NCBI GenBank assembly: GCA_041670885.1 | Contig: JBAXYJ010000117.1 | Span: 1 to 8,712 of the forward strand | Direction of reading: 5' to 3' | From: JAJBWD01 sp041670885 | GTDB taxonomy: Bacteria > Bacillota > Clostridia > Clostridiales > Clostridiaceae | Length of the DNA stretch: 8,712 nt | Shown here: in pieces, positions 1 through 4,965 of the stretch | How the letters are laid out: the number at the start of each line of letters is the position of its first letter | Position numbering within the stretch: position 1 is the first letter of the stretch | The notes under the pieces: generated by a model | What the model was told of the DNA's origin: nothing | The model's input: the letters and a program-made list of their open reading frames with translations, nothing else | Databases searched by the model: none | Program-made: the position numbers and the translations under genes

Positions 1-54
1 ATTAAAGATGAAGAGGATATACATTATTTTGTCAATAATAATCTTATTAAATGA
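1..54 (+). CDS. Possible C-terminal tail of an upstream gene (partial)
   Basis: Reading frame 1 is open from the first base to a TGA at 52-54 and would encode 17 residues, ending VNNNLIK. I do not recognise the protein. It could be the end of a gene lying mostly outside the window, or a chance open stretch in AT-rich DNA, because 17 codons prove nothing alone. The following 90 bp lack a clear gene or a convincing terminator hairpin with a U-tract. If it is real, its transcript could run on towards the ntp operon. Confidence 0.3.
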   Translation: MKDEEDIHYFVNNNLIK

Positions 55-143
55 CAAGACTGCATAAAACCATATAAATTTGTTATTTAAAGCTGAAAAC
101 GAAGACAAAATATAATTATTTAGTTCCTTAATAATATCTTAAC

Positions 144-172
144 TTGAAAGAGTAGGCTAAGGGATATATAAT
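144..172 (+). promoter_or_regulatory. Predicted sigma-A promoter of the ntp operon
   Basis: TTGAAA at 144-149 (one mismatch to TTGACA) is followed, after exactly 17 bp, by a perfect TATAAT at 167-172. The DNA just upstream is very AT-rich, as in UP-element regions of Firmicute promoters. Transcription would start near 178-180, about 60 nt before the first gene. This is the only well-spaced promoter I found upstream of ntpF and it probably drives the whole operon. It is inferred from consensus only. Confidence 0.7.
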
Positions 173-189
173 ATATAGCAAAGGTGTAT

Positions 190-211
190 TTAATACTACA
201 TTAAGTATTAA
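190..211 (+). promoter_or_regulatory. Perfect inverted repeat in the 5' leader, possible operator or RNA hairpin
   Basis: The arms TTAATACT (190-197) and AGTATTAA (204-211) are perfect reverse complements separated by the 6-nt spacer ACATTA. The element lies about 10-30 nt after the predicted transcription start and about 20 nt before the ribosome binding site. It could be the operator of a dimeric repressor or a weak hairpin at the mRNA 5' end. The stem has only one G-C pair and no U-tract follows, so it is not an intrinsic terminator. No regulator is encoded in the window, and the function is unknown. Confidence 0.45.
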
Positions 212-230
212 TGATTATACTTTAAGAAAT

Positions 231-238
231 GAGGTGAT
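231..238 (+). promoter_or_regulatory. Strong ribosome binding site that fixes the TTG start of ntpF
   Basis: GAGGTGAT matches eight consecutive bases of the anti-Shine-Dalgarno complement (AGGAGGTGATC). It sits 3-5 nt before the TTG at 242. No ATG or GTG start with a comparable site exists in this frame, so the rare TTG start is well supported. Confidence 0.75.
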
Positions 239-241
239 AGT

Positions 242-568
242 TTGGCCTTAGCAGCGATAAAAGAAGTAAAAGAAGCAGAAGACAAAGCTCAAGCCACTAT
301 AAAAGAAGCAGAAAGTAAGGGTAAAGAGCTTTTGAAAAATGCAGAAATTGAAGGAAAGAAGAGAGAAGAGGATCTAATAAACAAAGCAAAGGAGGAGTAT
401 AGAAAAATTCTAACAGCAGCTGAAGAAGAAGGAAATAAGAAAGCTGAACCAATCATTAAAAATGGAGAAAAGGAAATATCAGATTTAAAAAATATTTCTC
501 CGGAAATTAAGGAGGAAGCAGTTAATTTAATTGTTGAGAGGATTGTGATGAGAAGTGGCAATAGTTAA
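242..568 (+). CDS. ntpF: V-type ATPase peripheral-stalk subunit (NtpF / AhaH, G-like)
   Basis: This 108-residue, highly charged Lys/Glu/Ala-rich protein is predicted to be one long helix. It would pair with NtpE to form the peripheral stalk that joins the A3B3 head to NtpI and resists rotation. An 11-residue repeat is plain near the N terminus: KEAE at 10-13 and 21-24, then KNAE at 32-35. That spacing fits the right-handed hendecad coiled coil known for the E/G stalks. The C-terminal stretch around 93-103 (AVNLIVERIV) resembles the conserved end of the AhaH family. Translation starts at TTG 242 behind a strong ribosome binding site. The gene leads the operon and overlaps ntpI by 14 bp. Naming differs between schemes: E. 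hirae calls this gene ntpF and archaea call it ahaH, and it is not the rotor subunit F. The family call rests on position, composition and the C-terminal motif. Confidence 0.85.
   Translation: MALAAIKEVKEAEDKAQATIKEAESKGKELLKNAEIEGKKREEDLINKAKEEYRKILTAAEEEGNKKAEPIIKNGEKEISDLKNISPEIKEEAVNLIVERIVMRSGNS
268..313 (+). repeat. 13-nt direct repeat, 33 nt apart, encoding the coiled-coil repeat of NtpF
   Basis: AAAAGAAGCAGAA occurs at 268-280 and again, unchanged, at 301-313. The spacing is exactly 33 nt, or 11 codons. It underlies the two KEAE blocks at residues 10-13 and 21-24 and matches the hendecad period of the stalk helix, so it is a coding repeat and not a mobile or regulatory element. Confidence 0.7.
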
Positions 569-2510
569 AATGAATGAATTTACTTTATTTGCCTTTGAAT
601 CACAGAAGAATAGAGTATTAGAAACTCTTCAAGGTTTTGAAGCTGTTCAATTCATTAATCTTCAGGATGATAAATTCATAGAAGAACATGAAGACTTAGA
701 CTTTTTACGAAAAGATTCTGTAGATTCTAAATATGCAGAGTATGAAGAAAATTTATTAAAATTGAAATTTACTTTAGATTTTTTAAAAAGCTATCTGCCT
801 CCAAAATCTGGTATTAAATCTTTTTTAGAAGAAAAGAAAGTTATATCTTATAATGAAATAAATCAAAAGATGAAAAATAATAGATGGAAACAAATTTATG
901 AAGTGCTTAAAAAGGATGATGAGATACTAAACTCTTTAATGAATGAAAAGACAAAATATGAAACAGAAATTAATTCTTTGAAATCATGGGAAAAATTTGA
1001 TGCTTCATTTAAAGACTTGAAGGAATTAAAATTAACATCATACTTTTTAGGCAATATATCAAAACAATATGAAGAAGAATTTCAAGAAGAATTCCAAAGC
1101 AAAGTACCTAATAGTTATTTGGAAATTTTTAATAAGGATAATCAGGATATTTATATTTGTGCTTTAGTATTGAAGGAATATGAGAATAATGCAAAAGAAA
1201 TAATGAAAACATATGGATTTAGTGCATTAACTTTAAATTATGATGGAAAACCAACAGATATAATAAATGATTATGTGAATAAGATACCTAAAATTTTATC
1301 GGAAAAAGAGGAAATAGAAAAAGAAATAAAAAACTATGAAAATGATTATGAAGAATTACAATTAGCTTATGAGTATTTTAATAATCTAATAATTAGAGAT
1401 AAGGCTTCAAATAATTTTCTGAAGACTGAAAAGATTATAACCATATTAGGTTGGACAACAAAAGACTCTAATGAAAAATTAAAAGAGTTAATAGAAACTT
1501 GTATAGGCAAAGATTATTATATTGAATTTTCAGATGTAGAGGAAAAGGAAATTGAAAATGTCCCAATAAAGCTTAAGAATAATGGGTTTGTCTCAGCTTT
1601 TGAAAGTTTAGTTGAAATGTATAGCTTACCTGTATATTCTGAAATAGACCCCACCCCAATTTTATCAGTTTTCTATTTTATATTTTTTGGAATGATGCTA
1701 TCAGATGCAGGTTATGGACTAATTATAGTTATTGCATCGGTGTTTGCACTCTCAAAAATCAAAGATAAAGAAAAAAGAAAAACCTTTAAATTATATTTTT
1801 ATGCAGGGATTTCTACTATGATTTGGGGTGCAATTTATGGTGGTTGGTTTGGTGATTTACTTCCCAAATATTTTGGAATAAAAATACCGTATTTATTAGA
1901 TCCAACAACTAATATTACTCAGATATTTATAATGTCTTTAGTATTCGGTATTATTCACATTTTTGTTGGATTAGGTATAAAAGCTTATTTATTAATAAGA
2001 GTTGGCAAATTTAAAGACGCTGTATATGATGTTTTTACCTGGTACATTACCTTAATAGGGTCAATACTTTTAATTGTAGGAGTGGGTGGCTCTTTAGGAA
2101 AAATAATGCTTGCAGTTGGTCTTATTGGACTTTTGTTAACTCAAGGAAGAGAGTCCCAAACTATTATAGGTAAAATTGGTGGTGGAATATACGGAGTATA
2201 TGGCATTACAGGATATCTTGGAGATGTAGTTTCTTATTCCAGACTTCTCGCGTTAGGACTTGCAACAGGGTTTATAGCTAATGCTTTAAATTTAATAGTA
2301 AGCTTGTTTCCAAGACCAATTATTTATATTGTAGCACCAGTATTATTTATCGGGTTACATTTGTTTAATTTATTAATAAATGCACTTGGATCATATGTTC
2401 ATGCTGCAAGATTACAATACTTAGAATTTTTTGGTAAATTTTATCAGGGCGGAGGAGTTAAATTTACTCCATTTAAACTGGCAGATAAATTTATTAGAAT
2501 AACAAAATAA
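555..2510 (+). CDS. ntpI: V-type ATPase membrane subunit I (subunit a, ion half-channels)
   Basis: This 651-residue stator subunit faces the c ring and carries the two ion half-channels. Residues 1 to about 364 form a charged cytoplasmic arm with coiled-coil stretches that receives the peripheral stalks. The membrane domain begins after DPTP (365-368) with GMMLSDAGYG (379-388), a family hallmark, and has about seven or eight hydrophobic helices. Two key arginines are visible: R563 in SYSRLLALG and R619 in HAARLQYLEFF. They correspond to R573 and R629 of E. hirae NtpI, with the same separation of 56 residues; the first releases the ion from the ring. Length fits the family (E. hirae, about 664). 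The start is GTG 555, giving MAIVKM as in homologues and overlapping ntpF by 14 bp. Its Shine-Dalgarno (GAGAGG, 536-541) is distant at 13 nt, so translation is probably coupled to ntpF. An in-frame ATG at 570 is a weaker alternative. Confidence 0.96.
   Translation: MAIVKMNEFTLFAFESQKNRVLETLQGFEAVQFINLQDDKFIEEHEDLDFLRKDSVDSKYAEYEENLLKLKFTLDFLKSYLPPKSGIKSFLEEKKVISYNEINQKMKNNRWKQIYEVLKKDDEILNSLMNEKTKYETEINSLKSWEKFDASFKDLKELKLTSYFLGNISKQYEEEFQEEFQSKVPNSYLEIFNKDNQDIYICALVLKEYENNAKEIMKTYGFSALTLNYDGKPTDIINDYVNKIPKILSEKEEIEKEIKNYENDYEELQLAYEYFNNLIIRDKASNNFLKTEKIITILGWTTKDSNEKLKELIETCIGKDYYIEFSDVEEKEIENVPIKLKNNGFVSAFESLVEMYSLPVYSEIDPTPILSVFYFIFFGMMLSDAGYGLIIVIASVFALSKIKDKEKRKTFKLYFYAGISTMIWGAIYGGWFGDLLPKYFGIKIPYLLDPTTNITQIFIMSLVFGIIHIFVGLGIKAYLLIRVGKFKDAVYDVFTWYITLIGSILLIVGVGGSLGKIMLAVGLIGLLLTQGRESQTIIGKIGGGIYGVYGITGYLGDVVSYSRLLALGLATGFIANALNLIVSLFPRPIIYIVAPVLFIGLHLFNLLINALGSYVHAARLQYLEFFGKFYQGGGVKFTPFKLADKFIRITK
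1074..1097 (+). repeat. 12-bp tandem duplication inside ntpI
   Basis: GAAGAATTTCAA (1074-1085) is followed directly by GAAGAATTCCAA (1086-1097). The copies differ only by a synonymous TTT/TTC change and encode EEFQ twice (residues 174-181) in the cytoplasmic arm of NtpI. This looks like a small in-frame duplication in a region that tolerates length change; chance in Glu-rich coding DNA cannot be excluded. Confidence 0.5.
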
Positions 2511-2516
2511 GGGAGG
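2511..2516 (+). promoter_or_regulatory. Ribosome binding site of ntpK with a U-rich spacer
   Basis: GGGAGG begins directly after the ntpI stop codon and lies 10 nt before the ATG at 2527. The spacer is almost entirely T/A, so the start region should be unstructured. This would favour frequent initiation of the subunit needed in most copies, although the spacing is slightly longer than optimal. Confidence 0.6.
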
Positions 2517-2526
2517 ATTTTTTATA

Positions 2527-3018
2527 ATGAGTTGGATTAATTTCTTTTTAAATAACAATGGTGGTATGGTTTTTGCATTGCTTGGTGCTGCTTTAGCAGT
2601 TGGTTTAGCTGGTATAGGCTCTGCAAAAGGTATAGGAATAGTCGGAGAGGCTGCTTCAGGATTAATGACAGAAGAACCAGAAAAGTTTGGTAAGACATTT
2701 ATATTAGTTGCTTTACCTGGAACACAAGGATTGTACGGATTTGTCATTGCATTATTATTATTTACAAAAATAGGGATATTTGGTGGAACAACACCAGCAC
2801 TTGATTTAGGTCTTAAATATTTTATGGCTTGTTTACCTGTGGCTTTGGCAGGATGGAAATCAGCGATAGCGCAGGGAAGAGTTGCTGCAGCAGGTGTACA
2901 GATTTTAGCTAAAAGACCTAATGATGTAATGAAAGGTGTTATATACGCCGTTATGGTTGAAACTTATGCAGTTCTTGGTTTCGTTGCATCATTATTTATG
3001 GTGTTATTCGTAAAATAG
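2527..3018 (+). CDS. ntpK: V-type ATPase proteolipid subunit K (c ring), probably Na+-binding
   Basis: This 163-residue, very hydrophobic protein is a duplicated proteolipid: two helical hairpins with four membrane helices at about 14-39, 57-84, 98-122 and 134-161. Copies form the rotor ring that carries ions past NtpI. The ion carboxylate is E145 in helix 4 (MVETYAVLGF); the matching place in hairpin 1 holds Q67 (LPGTQGLYGF), so each protomer binds one ion. Residues that line the Na+ site in E. hirae NtpK (L61, T64, Q65, Y68, Q110, E139) are all present here as L63, T66, Q67, Y70, Q116 and E145. Sodium coupling is therefore predicted by comparison; it is not demonstrated. The E. hirae protein has about 156 residues. 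The gene sits 16 bp after ntpI and starts with ATG behind GGGAGG. No signal peptide is evident. Confidence 0.97.
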   Translation: MSWINFFLNNNGGMVFALLGAALAVGLAGIGSAKGIGIVGEAASGLMTEEPEKFGKTFILVALPGTQGLYGFVIALLLFTKIGIFGGTTPALDLGLKYFMACLPVALAGWKSAIAQGRVAAAGVQILAKRPNDVMKGVIYAVMVETYAVLGFVASLFMVLFVK

Positions 3019-3021
3019 TTT

Positions 3022-3030
3022 GGAGTGAGG
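3022..3030 (+). promoter_or_regulatory. Ribosome binding site that decides the ntpE start
   Basis: GGAGTGAGG lies 3 nt before the ATG at 3034, with its GGAG core 8 nt away. An in-frame GTG at 3025 falls inside this purine tract and has only AAAATAGTT-like sequence before it, so it has no site of its own. The ATG is therefore the better start. Confidence 0.65.
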
Positions 3031-3033
3031 CAA

Positions 3034-3633
3034 ATGTCTGATATTAATAATTTAAAAAACAAAATTTTGGAAGAAGCTGAAATTAATAAGCAAAATATTA
3101 TAAAAAATGCCGGTGAAGAAGCTGCAAAAATAATTGAAAAAAAAGTTTCGGAAACTAAAGTAAGGGAAAAAGAAATAATTGAAAAAGCTAAATTAGAAGC
3201 TGTTTCAAAAAAAGAAAGAATAATTTCTAATGCTCAATTAAAGATTAGAGATGAAAAATTAACTGTCAAACAATATGTAATTGAAGAGGTATTTAATGAG
3301 TCTTTAAATAAACTTTACTCTTTATCAAAAGAACAATATCTAAAATTTTTCATTGAAAAAATAAGTAATCTGAATATCATTGGTGATGAAAAAGTAATAA
3401 TTAGTAATAAAGATAGAGAAGTAATTTCAACAGAAGTATTAAAGGCAATTAATGAGAATCTAATTAGCAAAGGTAAAAAAGGAAATCTTACTTTAAGCAA
3501 TGAAACAAGAGAATTTACAGGTGGCTTTATAATTGAAAAAAATGGTATAGAAATAAATAGTACTTTTGAAGCTTTAATTAGTTCCATGAGGGATGATTTG
3601 GAGTATGAAGTTGCAAGAGTATTGTTTAATTAA
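3034..3633 (+). CDS. ntpE: V-type ATPase peripheral-stalk subunit E
   Basis: This 199-residue subunit forms the peripheral stalk together with NtpF and connects the top of the A3B3 head to the cytoplasmic arm of NtpI. The first 80 or so residues are Lys/Glu/Ala-rich and helical, with the same 11-residue spacing of small residues seen in NtpF (A15, A26). The C-terminal part is a compact domain ending with a segment typical of the family: GGFIIEKNGIEIN followed by FEALI and EVARVLF. The length is close to E. hirae NtpE (just under 200). I chose ATG 3034 over the in-frame GTG at 3025 because the Shine-Dalgarno covers the GTG. The gene is 15 bp after ntpK and 12 bp before ntpC. Sequence drifts quickly in this family, so the call relies on the C-terminal motif plus operon position, which agree well. 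Confidence 0.93.
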   Translation: MSDINNLKNKILEEAEINKQNIIKNAGEEAAKIIEKKVSETKVREKEIIEKAKLEAVSKKERIISNAQLKIRDEKLTVKQYVIEEVFNESLNKLYSLSKEQYLKFFIEKISNLNIIGDEKVIISNKDREVISTEVLKAINENLISKGKKGNLTLSNETREFTGGFIIEKNGIEINSTFEALISSMRDDLEYEVARVLFN

Positions 3634-3645
3634 GGAGGATAATTC

Positions 3646-4647
3646 ATGGATGAAATGCTATTTACCCAAGTAATACCGAGACTTAGGGTGTTAGAAACAA
3701 GACTCCTTGATAAAAATAAAATTGATAGAATGAAGGATGCTTATTCACTAGAGGAAGTATTAAGAATATTAGGCGAAACTAATTACGCAGCTTCATTTAG
3801 TGGAATGAAAAAGCCGGAAGATTATGAAATAGTCTTATCTGAAGAATTAAAAAATCTTTACCAGCTTATGTATAAACTTACTCCGGAAAATAAAATTATA
3901 GATTTATTTAGTATAAGATACGATTATCATAATATTAAGGTTCTTCTTAAAGGAAAATATACAGGGAAAGATTTCCACAATATGCTGATTGATGTGGGAA
4001 CAATTTCTGCAGATAAATTATCTGATTATATTGTAAACAGTAATTACAGAGACCTTAATCCTCTATTTAGAGAAGCCATAGAAAATACAGAAAAGGACTT
4101 TCAGGAAACTAAAGACAGTCAGAGAATTGATTTAATTCTGGACAAATATCTGTACAAGGATATATTGAAAAGAGCTATAGAATTATCAAATGAATTTCTA
4201 ATAAAATTTACAAAAATGAATATAGATCTTATCAATATAAAAACATTTTTAAGGGTTAAGAGACAGAAAAAAGGAAGAGATTTTCTAAAAGAAACGTTAC
4301 TAAATGGCGGTAAGATAGACAACGATATTTTCTTAAATTCATTAAATGATTCCGTAGATAATTTAGTAAATAGATTATCCTATACTGACTATTATAAAAT
4401 AATGAAAGCTGGACTTGAAGATTACGACAGAAAAGAAAATATTGCAGGATTTGAAAGACTATCTGATGATTTTTTAATGAACATAATAAAAGATACAAAA
4501 CTTATAAGCTTTGGGGTTGAACCCTTAGCTGCGTATGTTATTGCCAAAGAAACTGAAATTAAACTTCTTAGGATAATAATAGTTGGAAAACTTAATAATA
4601 TTCCTTCAGAAGTTTTAGGCGAAAGGCTGCGTGATAGCTATGTATAA
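3646..4647 (+). CDS. ntpC: V-type ATPase subunit C (subunit d type, couples axle to c ring)
   Basis: This 333-residue, mostly helical soluble protein belongs to the V-ATPase C/AC39 (subunit d) family. It sits on the cytoplasmic face of the NtpK ring as a funnel that receives the NtpD/NtpG axle and passes torque to the ring. Family signatures are visible at about 194-203 (DLINIKTFLR), and near the C terminus at 292-309 (EPLAAY and KETEIKLLR) followed by VGKLNNIP and LRDSYV. E. hirae NtpC is nearly the same length (about 335). The start ATG 3646 has an excellent AAGGAGG site at 3632-3638, which overlaps the ntpE stop codon. Its last 8 bp, ATGTATAA, contain the probable start codon of ntpG, so the two genes are probably translationally coupled. 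It must not be confused with eukaryotic V1 subunit C, a different protein. Confidence 0.95.
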   Translation: MDEMLFTQVIPRLRVLETRLLDKNKIDRMKDAYSLEEVLRILGETNYAASFSGMKKPEDYEIVLSEELKNLYQLMYKLTPENKIIDLFSIRYDYHNIKVLLKGKYTGKDFHNMLIDVGTISADKLSDYIVNSNYRDLNPLFREAIENTEKDFQETKDSQRIDLILDKYLYKDILKRAIELSNEFLIKFTKMNIDLINIKTFLRVKRQKKGRDFLKETLLNGGKIDNDIFLNSLNDSVDNLVNRLSYTDYYKIMKAGLEDYDRKENIAGFERLSDDFLMNIIKDTKLISFGVEPLAAYVIAKETEIKLLRIIIVGKLNNIPSEVLGERLRDSYV

Positions 4648-4948
4648 GATAGGTATAGTAGGGGATAAAGATTCTATTCTTGCTTTTAAAGCAGTTGGTA
4701 TTGATGTATATCCGGTAAGTGAAGCTAGTGATGCCAGAATAGTAATAGACAAGATGGCAGCTAATGGATATGCTGTTATCTTTGTAACAGAGCAGCTGGC
4801 ACAAAATTTGGAAGAAACTATTGATAGGTATTACAGACAGATGCTGCCTGCGATTATTTTAATTCCTAACAATCAAGGCTCGCTTGGCATAGGAATGCAG
4901 AAAATTAGTGATAATGTAGAAAAAGCAGTAGGTGTTAATATCTTATAG
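4640..4948 (+). CDS. ntpG: V-type ATPase central-stalk subunit F (NtpG in E. hirae)
   Basis: This 102-residue protein has the V-ATPase subunit F fold, an alternating strand/helix domain that binds NtpD to form the rotating axle. Visible signatures are MYKIGIVGDKDS at the start, FVTEQ (48-52), PAIILIP (70-76) and LGIG (82-85), with the end KAVGVNIL close to E. hirae NtpG (about 103 residues). I start it at ATG 4640 because homologues begin there and because the 8-bp overlap with ntpC repeats the arrangement of the ntpA-ntpB junction. An in-frame GTG at 4631 would add three residues and has AAAGG 4 nt upstream, so it remains possible. Naming is confusing: many bacterial annotations call it atpF or ntpF, while E. 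hirae uses ntpG. It lies 17 bp before ntpA. Confidence 0.94.
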   Translation: MYKIGIVGDKDSILAFKAVGIDVYPVSEASDARIVIDKMAANGYAVIFVTEQLAQNLEETIDRYYRQMLPAIILIPNNQGSLGIGMQKISDNVEKAVGVNIL

Positions 4949-4962
4949 GAAGGTAGGTAGGT
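4947..4962 (+). promoter_or_regulatory. Repetitive ribosome binding region of ntpA (three tandem AGGT)
   Basis: AGGA overlaps the ntpG stop codon and is followed by three perfect copies of AGGT (4951-4954, 4955-4958, 4959-4962) that lead into the TTG start at 4966. AGGAAGG (4947-4953) is the best Shine-Dalgarno match but lies 12 nt away; the AGG cores at 4955 and 4959 are 8 and 4 nt from the start. Several overlapping sites may therefore share initiation at this weak start codon. Confidence 0.6.
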
Positions 4963-4965
4963 AAG

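Noticed and set aside
29..57. Inverted TTGTCA / TGACAA arms around the first stop codon, considered as a terminator
   Set aside because: The stem is only 6 bp with a large 17-nt AT-rich loop, and no U-tract follows (GACTGCAT comes next).
111..116. Second TATAAT as an alternative -10 box
   Set aside because: No acceptable -35 hexamer lies 16-18 bp upstream; the nearest TTG-type hexamer (80-85) is 25 bp away.
2421..2747. 108-codon open frame on the minus strand across the ntpI-ntpK junction
   Set aside because: It is antisense to two strongly supported genes and resembles no family I know; it arises from the codon bias of ntpK.
3025..3033. GTG start for ntpE nine bases upstream of the chosen ATG
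   Set aside because: The GTG lies within the Shine-Dalgarno tract that serves ATG 3034 and has no purine-rich site of its own.
4119..4804. Several minus-strand open frames of 67-80 codons over ntpC and ntpG
   Set aside because: They overlap conserved coding sequence, have low-complexity translations and no convincing ribosome binding sites.
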